From positions 62,001-126,000 of the forward strand of contig JYIN01000010.1 of the NCBI GenBank assembly GCA_002007405.1: DNA of 64,000 bases. Reading direction: 5' to 3'. The notes under the pieces are model-generated. The model was not told the origin of the DNA. It searched no databases and saw only the letters and a list, made by a program, of their open reading frames with translations. The position numbers and the translations under genes are program-made. How positions within the stretch are numbered: position 1 is the stretch's first letter; each line of letters opens with the position of its first letter. The DNA is from Gammaproteobacteria bacterium Gsub (lineage in GTDB: Bacteria > Pseudomonadota > Gammaproteobacteria > PS1 > Pseudothioglobaceae). Below, one piece after another: positions 54,522-64,000 of this stretch.

Positions 54522-54875
54522 TTAACGACTCTTCCCGTAGCCAAAACCACCTAAAGCACCTGCTACAAAAGACAAAAACGGGATAACAATATCTTTATGT
54601 CCAAAAAATATCATTGCAGTAATAAACGCGATTAACACAACCAATACAAATGATAAAATCAAATATAATCGCCTAGTATTGGTTAATCTAAAATCTTTTT
54701 CTTGTTCTAAACCGTGTTTTTTAGTTTCTAGTTCGGTCTTAGCAGTTCGTTCTGACATGGCGATTTCTGCCAATCTAACCTCTTTATCATTATCTGATTT
54801 GTGCTTTTCAACTGCGGAAATTCTATCAAATAATTGAATTTCTTTATCGTTTTGTGCGGGTAATATATCAGACAT
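54522..54875 (-). CDS. Unknown coiled-coil membrane protein (two helices)
   Basis: A 117-aa protein of unknown family. Residues about 5-65 are charged and helical, likely a coiled coil (FDRISAVEKHKSDNDKEVRLAEIAMSERTAKTELETKK). Two hydrophobic helices follow near 70-90 and 96-112, ending in a glycine-rich GALGGFGYGKSR. The start overlaps the stop of a second small gene (TAATG), so the two form a cassette. It lies between tyrS and proA. The layout suggests a small membrane effector or anchor such as a holin-like or scaffold protein, but nothing supports one reading over another. Confidence 0.6.
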   Translation of the reverse strand: MSDILPAQNDKEIQLFDRISAVEKHKSDNDKEVRLAEIAMSERTAKTELETKKHGLEQEKDFRLTNTRRLYLILSFVLVVLIAFITAMIFFGHKDIVIPFLSFVAGALGGFGYGKSR

Positions 54876-55066
54876 TAAATTGTTTTTTCTCTCAATGTTG
54901 GACGGTCGTATTCAACGAAAAAATAGCCTGTGTCCACATCATTCCAATCATGATTAATTTCATAGCGAGTGCGAATAATGTTGGCACGAAGTGTTTCATC
55001 AGACATCACCTTTGTATATTCACTGATAGTTAACTTTTCTGATTTAATAGGACTTAATATTTCCAT
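54875..55066 (-). CDS. Unknown 63-residue protein paired with the coiled-coil membrane protein
   Basis: A 63-aa protein rich in charged residues with no membrane segment. The C-terminal half, WNDVDTGYFFVEYDRPTLREK, looks folded around aromatics. No family is recognised. It begins the two-gene cassette; its stop shares one base with the start of the membrane-protein gene, so co-translation is expected. The upstream 80 bp before the convergent-side proA end contain no clear promoter. Confidence 0.5.
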   Translation of the reverse strand: MEILSPIKSEKLTISEYTKVMSDETLRANIIRTRYEINHDWNDVDTGYFFVEYDRPTLREKTI

Positions 55067-55146
55067 ATTTCTTATGTCTAAATAAATTATCTAATATGCC
55101 AGGATTTGATTTTATTCTAGTTAATATAGAATATCAACCAGTTTGT

Positions 55147-56406
55147 TTATGCTCGAATATGCCCATCGCCTAACACGATGTATTTTTGTGAGGTTAAGCC
55201 CTCTAATCCAACCGGACCACGCACATGGAATTTATCAGTGCTGATGCCAATTTCTGCACCTAGACCGTATTCAAAACCATCAGCAAAGCTAGTTGAGGCG
55301 TTAATCATCACCGAGGCTGAATCCACTTCAGCGATAAAGCGGCGTCCAGAGGTGTAATTTTCGCTAATGATGGATTCGGTATGCCCTGAGCCGTGTTTTT
55401 CAATGTGTTCAATTGCCTCACTCATTGAACTGACAATACGAATAGAGAGAATCGCGGATAGATACTCGGTGTCCCAATCTTGTTGAGTGGCAGCAGTAAT
55501 TTGGTCTGATAATTGCATGGTTTTTTCACAGCCTCGTAATGCCACCCCTTTTGCTAAGTATTGGGCAATCAACTCAGGTAATATTCTGTCTGCTGCTGAT
55601 GCGTGAACTAACAATGTTTCGGTAGCGTTACACACCCCATAGCGGCGGGTTTTGGCATTAAAAGCAATACTGATGGCCTTTTGAGTATCGGCATCCTTAT
55701 CAATATAAGTATGGCATACGCCGTGCAAGTGTTTAATTATTTGCACTTTGGCGTTTTTGCTAATGGCTTCTACCAAGCTTTTACCACCACGCGGAATAAT
55801 CGCATCAATATAATCTTTAGCGCGTGTTAATTCACCTACTACCTCACGATTAGTGGTTTGTATAAGTTGGGCGCAATTTTCATCAAGCCCAGCATCGAGT
55901 AAGCCTTGTTTAATACATTGGTAAAGCCCAAGATTGGAATGAATGGCTTCAGATCCACCACGCAGAATCAGCGCATTACCTGATTTTAGACAAAGTGCTC
56001 CAGCATCAATAGTAACATTTGGGCGCGATTCATAAATAATGCCCAACACCCCCAATGGTACACGCATTTTTCCTACTTGAATACCACTTGGACGGAATCT
56101 AAGATCGGTGATTTCGCCAATTGGGTCAGGCAATGCAATAATTTGATTAAGGCTTTTAATAATGGCGTTAATTCGCTCATCGTTAAGCATCAGCCGATCA
56201 AGCAAGGCATCATTTAACCCAGCATTTTTGCCTTGGGCTAAATCTTTTTGGTTAGCAGATAGTAGCGTTTTTTTATTTTGTTTAATTTGCTTAGCAATAT
56301 TTGTTAAAGCAGTGTTTTTTGTCTGTGTTTTGGTACTGCGTAATGATTTTGCCGCATTTTTTGCATTTTTACCTAAACGAATTATTAAGTTTTCTACCGA
56401 TTCCAT
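55147..56406 (-). CDS. proA: Gamma-glutamyl phosphate reductase
   Basis: A 419-aa aldehyde-dehydrogenase-fold enzyme: [41 protein letters not shown] near residues 107-147, the catalytic-Cys block [13 protein letters not shown] near 255, and the closing [23 protein letters not shown]. It reduces gamma-glutamyl phosphate in proline synthesis. Its start overlaps the end of holA by 13 nt. proB is not in this window. Confidence 0.97.
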   Translation of the reverse strand: MESVENLIIRLGKNAKNAAKSLRSTKTQTKNTALTNIAKQIKQNKKTLLSANQKDLAQGKNAGLNDALLDRLMLNDERINAIIKSLNQIIALPDPIGEITDLRFRPSGIQVGKMRVPLGVLGIIYESRPNVTIDAGALCLKSGNALILRGGSEAIHSNLGLYQCIKQGLLDAGLDENCAQLIQTTNREVVGELTRAKDYIDAIIPRGGKSLVEAISKNAKVQIIKHLHGVCHTYIDKDADTQKAISIAFNAKTRRYGVCNATETLLVHASAADRILPELIAQYLAKGVALRGCEKTMQLSDQITAATQQDWDTEYLSAILSIRIVSSMSEAIEHIEKHGSGHTESIISENYTSGRRFIAEVDSASVMINASTSFADGFEYGLGAEIGISTDKFHVRGPVGLEGLTSQKYIVLGDGHIRA

Positions 56407-57413
56407 TGTGTTTTTCCAGCTAAATTTAATAATAATGTGCGTAACTCATTAACCACAAGCAAATTATCCATACCTTTGATTGAGCGTTCAATACGCCCCA
56501 GTGATAATAATAATTTTTGCAAGCCTTGATAAGAAAAGCGTTTAAGTATATGGGTTACCATTGGTTTGCGGTTTTTCCAAACATAGTGGTTTTGCATGAT
56601 TGTATCAATTTGCCTAACCTGCTTTAGTTCAATTGCCATCTCAATCAATGATTTTATCTCTTTATATAAGACATTACTTATTTGGATTGGCATCACCCCA
56701 TCGCTCAGTAGCATTGGATAAATTTTTAATACCTGATGAACATCACCCAAAAGGGCAGCATCAAGGAGACCATAGGGGGTGTATTTAGATTGTTGATTGG
56801 CTTGTTCTAAATACGCTTTAGTGTCGATTTTGCCATCGGGATAGGCTATTTTCAATTTTTGAATTTCCTGCATGGAAGCCAGTAAATTACCCTGTGTGCA
56901 AAAGGCAATGCTTTGTGCAACTTCTGAGTTAGAGTCGAGCCCCAATTCGTTCATGTGGTTAGTAATCCAGCCGACCAAATATTTAGGTTTAACATCCCAA
57001 TGTTGAACGATGTTGCCATTTTGTTTTAAAACTTTAAACCATTTGCTTTTTTGCTGGTTGCTGTCTAGTTTACCGACGATAATAATCAAAACAATATCAT
57101 CTGGTAAGGTGGTGGCAATTTCACTCAGTGCTTTTGCGCCTTTGACACCAATTTTTCCAGTTTTAAGTCGGCATTCAATGATGCGTTTTGGAGAAAAAAG
57201 TGAGGCCGCATAAATTTCAGCAATAATCAGGTTCCAATCAAAATTAACATCAATTTCAAAGCTAACTTTATCACCAAACCCTTGTTTTTTAGCGGCAATT
57301 CTAATTTGTGTTAGACTTTGTTCAACCAACAATAATTCAGCACCGAAAACCAAATAAAGGGATTCAAGCGTTTTTTTTAACACATGCTTGAGTTGTTCTG
57401 GTTTGATTTCCAT
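56394..57413 (-). CDS. holA: DNA polymerase III subunit delta
   Basis: A 339-aa clamp-loader subunit. [28 protein letters not shown] near residues 19-46 and [22 protein letters not shown] near 72-95 fit HolA, as does the C-terminal helical collar that contains [28 protein letters not shown] near 235. It opens the beta clamp with the gamma complex. It sits in the classic lptE-holA order and is followed by proA. Confidence 0.92.
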   Translation of the reverse strand: MEIKPEQLKHVLKKTLESLYLVFGAELLLVEQSLTQIRIAAKKQGFGDKVSFEIDVNFDWNLIIAEIYAASLFSPKRIIECRLKTGKIGVKGAKALSEIATTLPDDIVLIIIVGKLDSNQQKSKWFKVLKQNGNIVQHWDVKPKYLVGWITNHMNELGLDSNSEVAQSIAFCTQGNLLASMQEIQKLKIAYPDGKIDTKAYLEQANQQSKYTPYGLLDAALLGDVHQVLKIYPMLLSDGVMPIQISNVLYKEIKSLIEMAIELKQVRQIDTIMQNHYVWKNRKPMVTHILKRFSYQGLQKLLLSLGRIERSIKGMDNLLVVNELRTLLLNLAGKTQWNR

Positions 57414-57446
57414 AAAAAGCTATTTTTAAACAAAGGTTTTGGATAA

Positions 57447-57893
57447 TTAGACCTTTAACCGCTTTAGTTTTTGCAACAATTTTTTTACCAAGGTGTTGCG
57501 AAGCTGTTCGTAACGCTCGTTAATTTGCAGCCTATCTGCTTGAGTGGCATCTATTCTAGCAAGGTAGAGGCTGGCAGTTAAATTATCAGTTAATAATAAT
57601 TTTTTTTCTTTGCTAAACACTTTGAGGGGTACATTGAGGCTTAATGCGTAACTGCGTATTTCACCACTTTTATCAAATGCGGTGGCTTGTTTTTTTTGAA
57701 TTTCATCCCCAATTTGAATAACCAAAGATTTTGTAGTAGCTGGGTTTAGGCGTTTTTTCAGTGCAATCGCAAAAGCATTGTTTGGATTGGCTATTACTGA
57801 GGCGTTGAGGCTTGCTTTATGAGGCGCGTAAAAGCCACAAGCACTGAGTGATGCGGTAATCAAAATAATGGATAAAAAGTGTATTTTTGACAT
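57447..57893 (-). CDS. lptE: LPS assembly lipoprotein LptE
   Basis: A 148-aa lipoprotein with LSACGFY (lipidated Cys19), a beta-rich body and a helical C-terminus (ERYEQLRNTLVKKLLQKLKRLK). LptE plugs the LptD barrel and helps LPS insertion into the outer membrane. Sequence conservation in this family is low; the call rests on the lipobox, size, LNVPL-type strand pattern and the position before holA. leuS, often upstream, is not here. Confidence 0.85.
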   Translation of the reverse strand: MSKIHFLSIILITASLSACGFYAPHKASLNASVIANPNNAFAIALKKRLNPATTKSLVIQIGDEIQKKQATAFDKSGEIRSYALSLNVPLKVFSKEKKLLLTDNLTASLYLARIDATQADRLQINERYEQLRNTLVKKLLQKLKRLKV

Positions 57894-57958
57894 AATTTTA
57901 TGTTTTTTTATTACAGGCGGGAATTATGACAGAATTTGAATTTATTTGTTGCAAAACC

Positions 57959-57987
57959 TTGAAAAAAATACCATCAATCTATATATT
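57959..57987 (+). promoter_or_regulatory. Candidate sigma-70-type promoter for ftsH
   Basis: TTGAAA at 57959-57964 is followed after exactly 17 nt by TATATT at 57982-57987, placing transcription start near 57994, about 50 nt before the ftsH ATG. The -35 in its context (CTTGAAA) also resembles a heat-shock sigma-32 -35, which would suit ftsH, but no CCCCAT-type -10 follows. Confidence 0.55.
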
Positions 57988-58044
57988 GGTCTTGTGATAG
58001 GGTATAGTTATCGCTCTTAATTTTTTTAATAAAACTTCATACTT

Positions 58045-59958
58045 ATGTTTAAGAATTTGTTGCTTTGGCTGGTTTTAGGTAGTATTTTGGTCTCAGTTTT
58101 TAATCAGTTCCGATCTGACAGTCAAAAAAATGAGATTACTTATTCTCAGTTTATCCAAAGTGTTAAGCAGGGCGATGTTTCTAGCGTGAGCATTGCAGGC
58201 AATAAAATTCAAGGTATCGGCGCTGGCGGGCAACAATTCTCTACTTATAGTCCAGGTGATTTAGGCATGATGGGCGATTTGCTCAATAATGGGGTTAATG
58301 TAGTTGCCAAACCACCTGAAAAAGATAGTTTTTTTAAACAACTCATTATCTCTTTAGCGCCAATCTTATTGTTGATTGGGGTGATTCTTTATACTATGCG
58401 GGGGGTAGGCGGTCCAATGGGTGGTAAAAATCCAATGAGTTTTGGCAGGTCTAAAGCGCGTTTAATTAGAAAAGACGAGTCCAATGTTACCTTTAAAGAT
58501 GTCGCTGGTGTGGAAGAAGCCAAAGAAGAAGTAATGGAACTAGTTGAATTTCTCTCCGACCCAGGAAAATTTACCAAAGTGGGGGGTAAGATTCCTAAAG
58601 GGGTTTTGATGGTTGGTCCACCGGGAACGGGAAAAACTCTATTAGCAAAAGCGATTGCTGGTGAAGCCGAGGTGCCATTTTTCTTTATTTCTGGCTCTGA
58701 TTTTGTTGAGATGTTTGTCGGCGTTGGTGCTTCACGCGTGCGTGATATGTTTGAACAAGCGAAGAAAAATGCCCCTTGTATTATCTTTATTGATGAAATT
58801 GATGCCGTTGGACGCCAACGCGGTGCTGGCATGGGTGGCGGGCATGATGAGCGTGAGCAGACTTTAAACCAAATGCTGGTTGAAATGGACGGCTTTGAAG
58901 GTAACGAAGGAATCATTGTCATTGCTGCTACCAATCGTCCCGATGTTTTGGACCCAGCACTGCTCAGACCTGGTCGTTTTGATCGCCAAGTTACTGTAGG
59001 TTTGCCAGATATTAATGGTCGTGATGCAATCCTTAAAGTACATATGCGTAAATTGCCTATTGCAAAAAATGTTAAATCTATCAACATTGCCAAAGGCACC
59101 CCGGGTTTTTCTGGTGCTGACCTTGCCAACCTTTGTAATGAAGCGGCACTGATTGCCGCAGGCAAAGAAAAAAAATTGGTTGGTATGCAAGAGTTTGAAA
59201 AAGCCAAAGACAAAATTATGATGGGATCTGAGCGTAAAACCATGGTGATGGATGAGGCAGAAAAAGAAATGACTGCCTATCATGAGGCTGGCCACGCAAT
59301 TGTAGGGCGTTTAATGCCTGAGCATGACCCAGTCTACAAGGTGAGTATCATCCCCCGAGGCAGGGCGCTGGGAGTGACTATGTTTCTACCTGAAAAAGAC
59401 AGCTACAGCATCTCCAAGCAAAAACTCAATTCACAAATAGCCTCACTGTTTGGTGGGCGTATTGCAGAAGAGTTGATTTATGGTGCTGATGCAATAACCA
59501 CAGGGGCGAGCAATGATATTGAACATGCGAGCGAAATTGCACATAAAATGGTCAAACTTTGGGGCATGTCTGAGTTAATGGGACCTTTGGCGTATGGTGA
59601 AGAAGAGGGTGAGGTGTTTTTAGGTCGTCAGGTAACCAAACACAAGCATATCTCAGATAAAACTTTTGACTTAATTGACAGTGAAATTCGCAAGATTATT
59701 GACAAAAATTATGACAATGCTTACAAAATATTAGAGGAAAACAAAGATATTTTGCACGCTATGAGCAAAGCCTTGGTTGAGTTTGAAACCATTGATAAAG
59801 GACAAATTGATGATTTGATGAACAGAAAACCTATGCGTAAAGCAGCGGTTATTGTTGATTCTGATGTGGCTTCTACCGAACTTGGCAAAGGTGTGGATAT
59901 AGAAGGCGATAGCGATAAAAAACCATTTAGCGACGGCGATACTGAACAACTCGCTTAA
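58045..59958 (+). CDS. ftsH: ATP-dependent zinc metalloprotease FtsH
   Basis: A 637-aa membrane AAA+ protease. Two membrane helices (about 4-20 and 99-117) frame a small periplasmic domain; the AAA+ domain has Walker A GPPGTGKT at 191-198, [15 protein letters not shown] near 250 and the [23 protein letters not shown] near 300. The zinc site HEAGH lies near residue 420, with the third ligand in the [10 protein letters not shown] region. It degrades membrane and regulatory proteins such as LpxC. It begins the ftsH-folP-glmM run found in many gammaproteobacteria. Confidence 0.98.
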   Translation: MFKNLLLWLVLGSILVSVFNQFRSDSQKNEITYSQFIQSVKQGDVSSVSIAGNKIQGIGAGGQQFSTYSPGDLGMMGDLLNNGVNVVAKPPEKDSFFKQLIISLAPILLLIGVILYTMRGVGGPMGGKNPMSFGRSKARLIRKDESNVTFKDVAGVEEAKEEVMELVEFLSDPGKFTKVGGKIPKGVLMVGPPGTGKTLLAKAIAGEAEVPFFFISGSDFVEMFVGVGASRVRDMFEQAKKNAPCIIFIDEIDAVGRQRGAGMGGGHDEREQTLNQMLVEMDGFEGNEGIIVIAATNRPDVLDPALLRPGRFDRQVTVGLPDINGRDAILKVHMRKLPIAKNVKSINIAKGTPGFSGADLANLCNEAALIAAGKEKKLVGMQEFEKAKDKIMMGSERKTMVMDEAEKEMTAYHEAGHAIVGRLMPEHDPVYKVSIIPRGRALGVTMFLPEKDSYSISKQKLNSQIASLFGGRIAEELIYGADAITTGASNDIEHASEIAHKMVKLWGMSELMGPLAYGEEEGEVFLGRQVTKHKHISDKTFDLIDSEIRKIIDKNYDNAYKILEENKDILHAMSKALVEFETIDKGQIDDLMNRKPMRKAAVIVDSDVASTELGKGVDIEGDSDKKPFSDGDTEQLA

Positions 59959-59976
59959 TTCTGTGTCGTCCGTTTG

Positions 59977-60783
59977 ATGAAAATACAGCCAAAAATTATG
60001 GGTGTATTGAATGTTACCCCTGATTCATTTTTTGACGGTGGTAAGTATTTAGATATTGACAGCGCTATCAAACAAGCTCAACTAATGGTGGCACAAGGTG
60101 CTGATATTATTGATATTGGTGGTGAATCGACTCGTCCTGGCGCTGAAACTATAACCATTGATGAAGAGTTGGAGCGCACTATTCCAGTCATTGAAGCACT
60201 TTTTGAACAGGTTAGAATTCCTATTTCTATTGACACTTCCAAACCTGAGGTAATGCAACAAGCGGTGTTTGCTGGCGCTAGTCTAATCAATGATGTTAAT
60301 GCATTGCAAGCTGATGGCGGGCTTGAGATGGCAGCGAGATTGGATTGTGATGTTTGTTTAATGCATCGGCGCGGTAATACTAAAACCATGCAAAATAAAC
60401 CCATTTATAATGATGTGGTAGAAGAGATAGGGCGTTTTTTTACTCAGCGGCTTGAGGTTTGCAGCAATTTTGGTATCAAGCGCGATAAAATTATCTTAGA
60501 CCCTGGTTTTGGCTTTGGTAAAACCTTAATCCATAATTTAGAGATTTTAAAACGCTTGGGAGAATTTAAAAATTTTGGTTTGCCACTTTTGGTCGGCATT
60601 TCTAGAAAATCAATGATCGGGGCTCTACTGAATGATAGGGATGTTGATGATAGACTTATCGGTAGCACTGTCGCAACTATAATGGCGGTGCAAAAAGGGG
60701 CAAATATTGTGCGTGTGCATGATGTTTTGGCAATCAAAGACGCGCTGACAATTTTACAAAGTGTAGAAGAGGAGAGAGCTTGA
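59977..60783 (+). CDS. folP: Dihydropteroate synthase
   Basis: Start at the ATG 59977; an overlapping TTG one codon earlier is less likely. The 268-aa TIM-barrel has [16 protein letters not shown] near residue 8, [12 protein letters not shown] near 45, [10 protein letters not shown] near 85, [10 protein letters not shown] near 167 and [10 protein letters not shown] near 205. It joins pterin pyrophosphate and p-aminobenzoate and is the sulfonamide target. It sits between ftsH (18-nt gap) and glmM (4-nt overlap). Confidence 0.96.
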   Translation: MKIQPKIMGVLNVTPDSFFDGGKYLDIDSAIKQAQLMVAQGADIIDIGGESTRPGAETITIDEELERTIPVIEALFEQVRIPISIDTSKPEVMQQAVFAGASLINDVNALQADGGLEMAARLDCDVCLMHRRGNTKTMQNKPIYNDVVEEIGRFFTQRLEVCSNFGIKRDKIILDPGFGFGKTLIHNLEILKRLGEFKNFGLPLLVGISRKSMIGALLNDRDVDDRLIGSTVATIMAVQKGANIVRVHDVLAIKDALTILQSVEEERA

Positions 60784-62111
60784 ATAATTATTTTGGCACT
60801 GATGGCATACGCGGCAGAGTAGGGGAGAAGCCGATTACGGCTGATTTTTTCTTAAAACTCGGCTGGGCAGTCGGATCGGTGTTAGCACAAAAAACCCCAC
60901 ATGCTAGTGTGATAATTGGCAAAGACACACGCATCTCAGGGTATATGTTTGAATCCGCACTTGAGGCAGGTTTTCTCTCGGCAGGTGTTGATGTAGGGTT
61001 GTTAGGACCGATGCCAACACCTGCGATTGCCTATCTTACCCAAACTTATAATGCCACTGCTGGAGTGGTGATTAGTGCTTCACACAATCATTTTCAAGAT
61101 AACGGGGTTAAATTTTTCTCTGCCAAAGGTTTTAAATTCAGTAACGAAGACCAAAAAAAAATTGAACAAAAACTCTCACAACCTATGTTGAGTGTGAGTA
61201 GCGAAAATATTGGTAAGGCGATTCGGCACCAACAATCTTTAGATAAATATGTTGATTTTTGTAAATCTAGTTTTGAGTCTTCGCTTAATTTATCTACTCT
61301 AAGTATTGTTATTGACTGTGCAAACGGTGCAAGCTATCATATTGCTGAGAGGGTATTTTTAGAGCTTGGCGCTAAGGTTGTGGCGATTAACAATACCCCA
61401 GATGGTTTTAACATTAATAAAAACTGCGGCGCAACCCATACCCAGCACCTACGACAGACTGTACTTGAGAATAAATTTGACCTCGGGATTGCTTTTGACG
61501 GCGATGGCGATCGGCTCATGATGATTGATAGTAAGGGAGAGTTAGTTGATGGCGATGAATTGGTTTTTATCATTGCTAAATTTTGGCAAACCCACGATAG
61601 ATTAACAAACAATAAAGTTGTCGGCACGCAAATGACCAATTTAGGCATGCGTCATGGCTACCGTAATTTGGGCATTGATTTTATTGAGGCGGGTGTGGGT
61701 GATCGTTTTGTACTTGAGAAAATGCAAGCTTTTGGTGCGGTTCTCGGTGGGGAGAGCTCTGGGCATATTATTTGTCTTAATAAAACTACCTCAGGTGATG
61801 GCATTATTGCCGCTTTGCAAGTATTAGAAGTACTGGTTAAATGCAATAAAACTTTGGTTGAGTTGAAATCTAGAGTAGAAAAATACCCACAGGTGCTTAT
61901 CAATGTTAAAACCACTGACAAAATTAACCTGAAGAAAAATAAAGCCCTACAACAAGCACAATTTGAAGTGGAAGAAACTTTAGGTGAGGGCAGAGTACTG
62001 ATTCGTCCCTCAGGCACCGAGCCTTTAATTCGAATTATGGTTGAGGGTAGGGATTTGACAATTATCCAAAAAAGTGCACAAAAATTAGCCGATATTGTGA
62101 AAAATAACTAA
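60780..62111 (+). CDS. glmM: Phosphoglucosamine mutase
   Basis: A 443-aa enzyme from a TTG start that overlaps the folP stop. [11 protein letters not shown] opens the protein; the phosphoserine loop is [13 protein letters not shown] near residue 100, the metal site [12 protein letters not shown] near 240, GGESSGHII near 325 and the phosphate-binding [15 protein letters not shown] near 402. It makes glucosamine-1-phosphate for UDP-GlcNAc, hence peptidoglycan and LPS. Confidence 0.97.
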   Translation: MNNYFGTDGIRGRVGEKPITADFFLKLGWAVGSVLAQKTPHASVIIGKDTRISGYMFESALEAGFLSAGVDVGLLGPMPTPAIAYLTQTYNATAGVVISASHNHFQDNGVKFFSAKGFKFSNEDQKKIEQKLSQPMLSVSSENIGKAIRHQQSLDKYVDFCKSSFESSLNLSTLSIVIDCANGASYHIAERVFLELGAKVVAINNTPDGFNINKNCGATHTQHLRQTVLENKFDLGIAFDGDGDRLMMIDSKGELVDGDELVFIIAKFWQTHDRLTNNKVVGTQMTNLGMRHGYRNLGIDFIEAGVGDRFVLEKMQAFGAVLGGESSGHIICLNKTTSGDGIIAALQVLEVLVKCNKTLVELKSRVEKYPQVLINVKTTDKINLKKNKALQQAQFEVEETLGEGRVLIRPSGTEPLIRIMVEGRDLTIIQKSAQKLADIVKNN

Positions 62112-62221
62112 CAGCAATCTTTGATATAATTATAAATAATCATCAAGATACAACTTCCACCAATTCGGCAAAATCTCCCATTTTGCTAATATATCAACTA
62201 TGCAAACTTATGCAAAGCTCT

Positions 62222-63346
62222 CTAACGGTATTGGCGTAAATACCACCAGCCAAACATTTTTTTAGCCCAGTGCATAAAACGAAGATTTGGCAACATAAAG
62301 CTATTTTTTATGTTGCGTGATATGTAGATTCCTTTGTTATTAGAATCGACAATACACCTGAGCTCAATTTTAAAAGTATGGCTGGGTGGTTTATTATCCA
62401 GTATATCCAATGCGTTTTTAGCCGCGGCTTGGGCCTGAAGGTCTGCCATATGGGCTTGTTTTGGCATCCACTCTGGTCCCGGAAAACTGCCCGAATCCCC
62501 TGCAACAAAAACATTTTTAAGCGATGTTTGGCAATATTTATCTGCCTTTAATAATCCGCCCTCACTAAGCACAAGATTGGTGTTTTGAAACCATTTATTG
62601 CCTGTCATTCCCGGCATAAATAAAATCAAATCTGCGTTAAATTCACCCCCTTCAGTAATTATTTTTCCGTCTTCAAAGGATTTTATTTTATGCCCCAGAT
62701 GGGTTTTTATGTTGCGTTTTTGCATTTGTGATAAAAGCTTTTTAACCGCCTTTTCACCAAGACGAATGCCTGGATTTTTAGCAGGGGTGAAAAAAATCAG
62801 GTTGAATTTATCGCGCCTACCTTGTTGGCGTAATTGGGTATCTATGCCAAATAAAAATTCAAACATTGGTCCACCACGCATGGCGCTTGATTCTTTTGGA
62901 TTGGAAGAAAAACCAATGGCAATATTGCCACTGTTCATAGTTTTGAGACGAGTACGAATTGCCTGAGCAGCAGTCAAACCTTCGCACGGTATAATGCTAT
63001 TTTGAATGCCGGGAAGTTTTTTTATAAAGCGCCCGCCTGAGGCAATAATCAAGGCGTCATTTTCAAAATTCCCCATCTCACTCAGCACTGTTCTGCCACC
63101 GTTTTCCAGCCCAATAACCTGACTTGCTATATGTGCTACATTCATGCGTTTGAAAAAATTATTAAGAGGTACAATGATATCTCGTTTATCAACTGCAGCA
63201 GAAGGTAGCCAAATCAAACTAGGCATATAGATCAATTCTGCTTTAGGAGAAATAAGGTTAATTTGGCAATGTTTATCCTGCTTGCGAATAGTCCTAACTG
63301 CTGTTAAACCTGCAAATCCTGAGCCAATAATGGTGATTTTTTTCAT
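62222..63346 (-). CDS. Sulfide:quinone oxidoreductase-like FAD flavoprotein
   Basis: The ATG at 63346 follows an AAAGGATT ribosome site and opens MKKITIIGSGFAGLTAVRTIRK, the FAD loop; an in-frame upstream codon is rejected. The 374-aa protein has IIASGGRFIKKLPGI near residue 104, a VFVAGDSGSFPGPEWMPKQAHMADLQAQAAAKN block near 293-325, and cysteines at about 122, 282 and 341. This is the SQR/FCSD flavoprotein family. It would oxidise sulfide to sulfane sulfur and pass electrons to quinone. It ends with a basic amphipathic WAKKMFGWWYLRQY helix that could bind the membrane. NADH dehydrogenase activity is the main alternative. Confidence 0.75.
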   Translation of the reverse strand: MKKITIIGSGFAGLTAVRTIRKQDKHCQINLISPKAELIYMPSLIWLPSAAVDKRDIIVPLNNFFKRMNVAHIASQVIGLENGGRTVLSEMGNFENDALIIASGGRFIKKLPGIQNSIIPCEGLTAAQAIRTRLKTMNSGNIAIGFSSNPKESSAMRGGPMFEFLFGIDTQLRQQGRRDKFNLIFFTPAKNPGIRLGEKAVKKLLSQMQKRNIKTHLGHKIKSFEDGKIITEGGEFNADLILFMPGMTGNKWFQNTNLVLSEGGLLKADKYCQTSLKNVFVAGDSGSFPGPEWMPKQAHMADLQAQAAAKNALDILDNKPPSHTFKIELRCIVDSNNKGIYISRNIKNSFMLPNLRFMHWAKKMFGWWYLRQYR

Positions 63347-63415
63347 CTTAATCCTTTGATTTATGAACCAAGATACATTATCAGGATTTTCCACACCTTT
63401 TGCAACTCATTAAAA

Positions 63416-63683
63416 AAGCAAACTCAACCCATAAGCAACACCACGGTCTAAAAACAGTTTTTATGTGTCTTAACCCGGCTCATTGATATATTTTTATTGA
63501 TTGTTTTGGTAAGATTTGTTAATCAATTTTGTTATTTTTTCATTAGCTAAATATGGTATCTTTCTGGTTTAGATAAATGGGTATATTTTTGCATTATCAC
63601 TTTATTGGTTGTCAGTTAAAAGGACGGTGGCTATTTTATTTGAGCGCACAAGAATCGTTGTGCTTAGGGCGGGTCGAAGAAGG
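63416..63683 (-). mobile_element. Short decayed IS30-family element
   Basis: On the minus strand the transposase start MQKYTHLSKPERYHI (ATG near 63593) is followed by a stop and then directly by the element end, GTTGCTTATGGGTTGAGTTTGC, near 63440-63416. Most of the transposase is deleted. It shares both flanks with the longer relic at 6905-7466: the stretch around 63571-63683 aligns with 7357-7466 with few gaps, and the edge near 63416-63460 aligns with 6905-6950. The rest of the 63395-63782 gap holds a half palindrome at 63715-63727 and no gene. Confidence 0.75.
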
Positions 63684-63714
63684 TTCGGGTATAGTGTTGT
63701 ATCAACAGTAAAAT

Positions 63715-63727
63715 ATGCAAAGGTCTC
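63715..63727. repeat. Half copy of the GAGACCTTTGCAT palindrome
   Basis: ATGCAAAGGTCTC at 63715-63727 equals one arm and flank of the palindrome at 50752-50781. A similar but less exact half site, ATGCAAAGCTCTC, overlaps the end of the SQR-like gene at 62210-62222. Together they bracket the SQR-like gene and the IS30 relic. Confidence 0.55.
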
Positions 63728-63782
63728 CATACAAAGGTTTTATGATCTAATATCAGTTTTATAATTCTTGGAGGTATTTTTA

Positions 63783-64000
63783 ATGCTTGATAATGACAGT
63801 TTAGATATTTTATTTAATAAAGCTAGAAGCCATAACGGCTGGTTAGACGAGGCGGTGTCTGATACACAAATTCAACAAATCTATGCCTTGATGAAATTTT
63901 GCCCAACCGCTGCTAATTGTTGCCCAGCACGCTTTGTTTTTATTAAATCAAATGTTGCCAAACAACGGCTAAAACCTCATTTGGATGAAGGTAATATTGA
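63783..64000 (+). CDS. RutE-like nitroreductase family protein (partial, 3' end outside window)
   Basis: An ATG at 63783 with GGAGG at 63770-63774 opens a frame of 72 codons to the window edge. LFNKARSHNGWLDEAVSDTQIQQIYALMKFCPTAANCCPARFVFI contains the FMN-site beginning typical of RutE/HadB nitroreductases, which reduce malonic semialdehyde or other small carbonyl or nitro compounds with NAD(P)H. The E. coli RutE start aligns well by eye. The remaining two-thirds of the protein is not visible, so the exact subfamily is open. Confidence 0.85.
   Translation, partial: MLDNDSLDILFNKARSHNGWLDEAVSDTQIQQIYALMKFCPTAANCCPARFVFIKSNVAKQRLKPHLDEGNI

Noticed and set aside
58389-59243. A 284-codon open frame antisense to ftsH
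   Set aside because: It lies wholly inside the strongly conserved ftsH frame, and its product has the Ser/Pro-rich make-up of an antisense reading.
1-64000. CRISPR arrays, tRNA or rRNA genes
   Set aside because: Reading both strands through the gaps gave no direct-repeat array and no tRNA or rRNA gene; the only stable RNA seen is tmRNA.

Overview
The window is a gene-dense, AT-rich bacterial chromosome segment of gammaproteobacterial type. Signs of this are the ftsH-folP-glmM order, the lptE-holA pair, clpS-clpA, ibaG-type bolA, a one-piece tmRNA with tag ANEDNYALAA, and a NarX/NarL-type two-component system. The AT bias, short intergenic gaps, a sulfide:quinone oxidoreductase-like flavoprotein, decayed insertion sequences and a surface-glycan island suggest a sulfur-oxidising gammaproteobacterium of the SUP05/Thioglobus group or a related animal symbiont. 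That placement is inference; no rRNA gene is present to test it.

Layout. 0-4.2 kb: a bufferin-type (MNIO/DUF692) RiPP operon, bufA - rhodanese - bufB - bufC - doxX (cut by the window edge), divergent from an ECF sigma/RskA-like anti-sigma/YHS-protein operon. 4.2-6.9 kb: a tight four-gene operon of a cysteine-dioxygenase-type cupin, two ATP-grasp proteins and a VTT membrane protein. 6.9-7.5 kb: an IS30 relic. 7.5-12.3 kb: a seven-gene minus-strand operon (tpm, cold-shock/TM protein, SLT lipoprotein, Rieske, TrpD-like, DoxX-like, PLP decarboxylase). 12.4-14.5 kb: redoxin, ung, pdxB. 14.5-17.6 kb: a relic stretch and a type II restriction-modification pair. 17.9-20.0 kb: moaE, moeA, moaC. 20.1-25.7 kb: glycosyltransferases and methyltransferases including a GT11 fucosyltransferase. 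25.9-50.8 kb: mostly housekeeping genes (surE, clpA, clpS, lptG, guaA, tadA, fabG, priA, ybeY, tilS, accA, bolA, narL/narX-like, mnmE, gshA, mutT-thiE fusion, ilvD, rnt, gph, rmuC). 50.8-51.2 kb: ssrA. 51.2-62.1 kb: a DNA glycosylase, a frameshifted HAD phosphatase, redoxin, tyrS, two unknown small genes, proA, holA, lptE, ftsH, folP, glmM. 62.2-64 kb: SQR-like flavoprotein, a second IS30 relic, and the start of a RutE-like nitroreductase.

How parts fit together. The bufferin operon and the sigma/anti-sigma/YHS operon look like one envelope stress regulon, probably copper-linked. A perfect 15-bp terminator hairpin after bufA would make the peptide precursor more abundant than its modifying enzymes. 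The cupin/ATP-grasp operon and the nearby PLP decarboxylase suggest cysteine-derived small-molecule chemistry. The least explained loci are the cupin/ATP-grasp/VTT operon, the TrpD-like/Rieske operon and the two-gene coiled-coil membrane cassette at 54.5-55.1 kb. Two genes (a HAD phosphatase and a small ORF before bolA) appear broken by single-base frameshifts.
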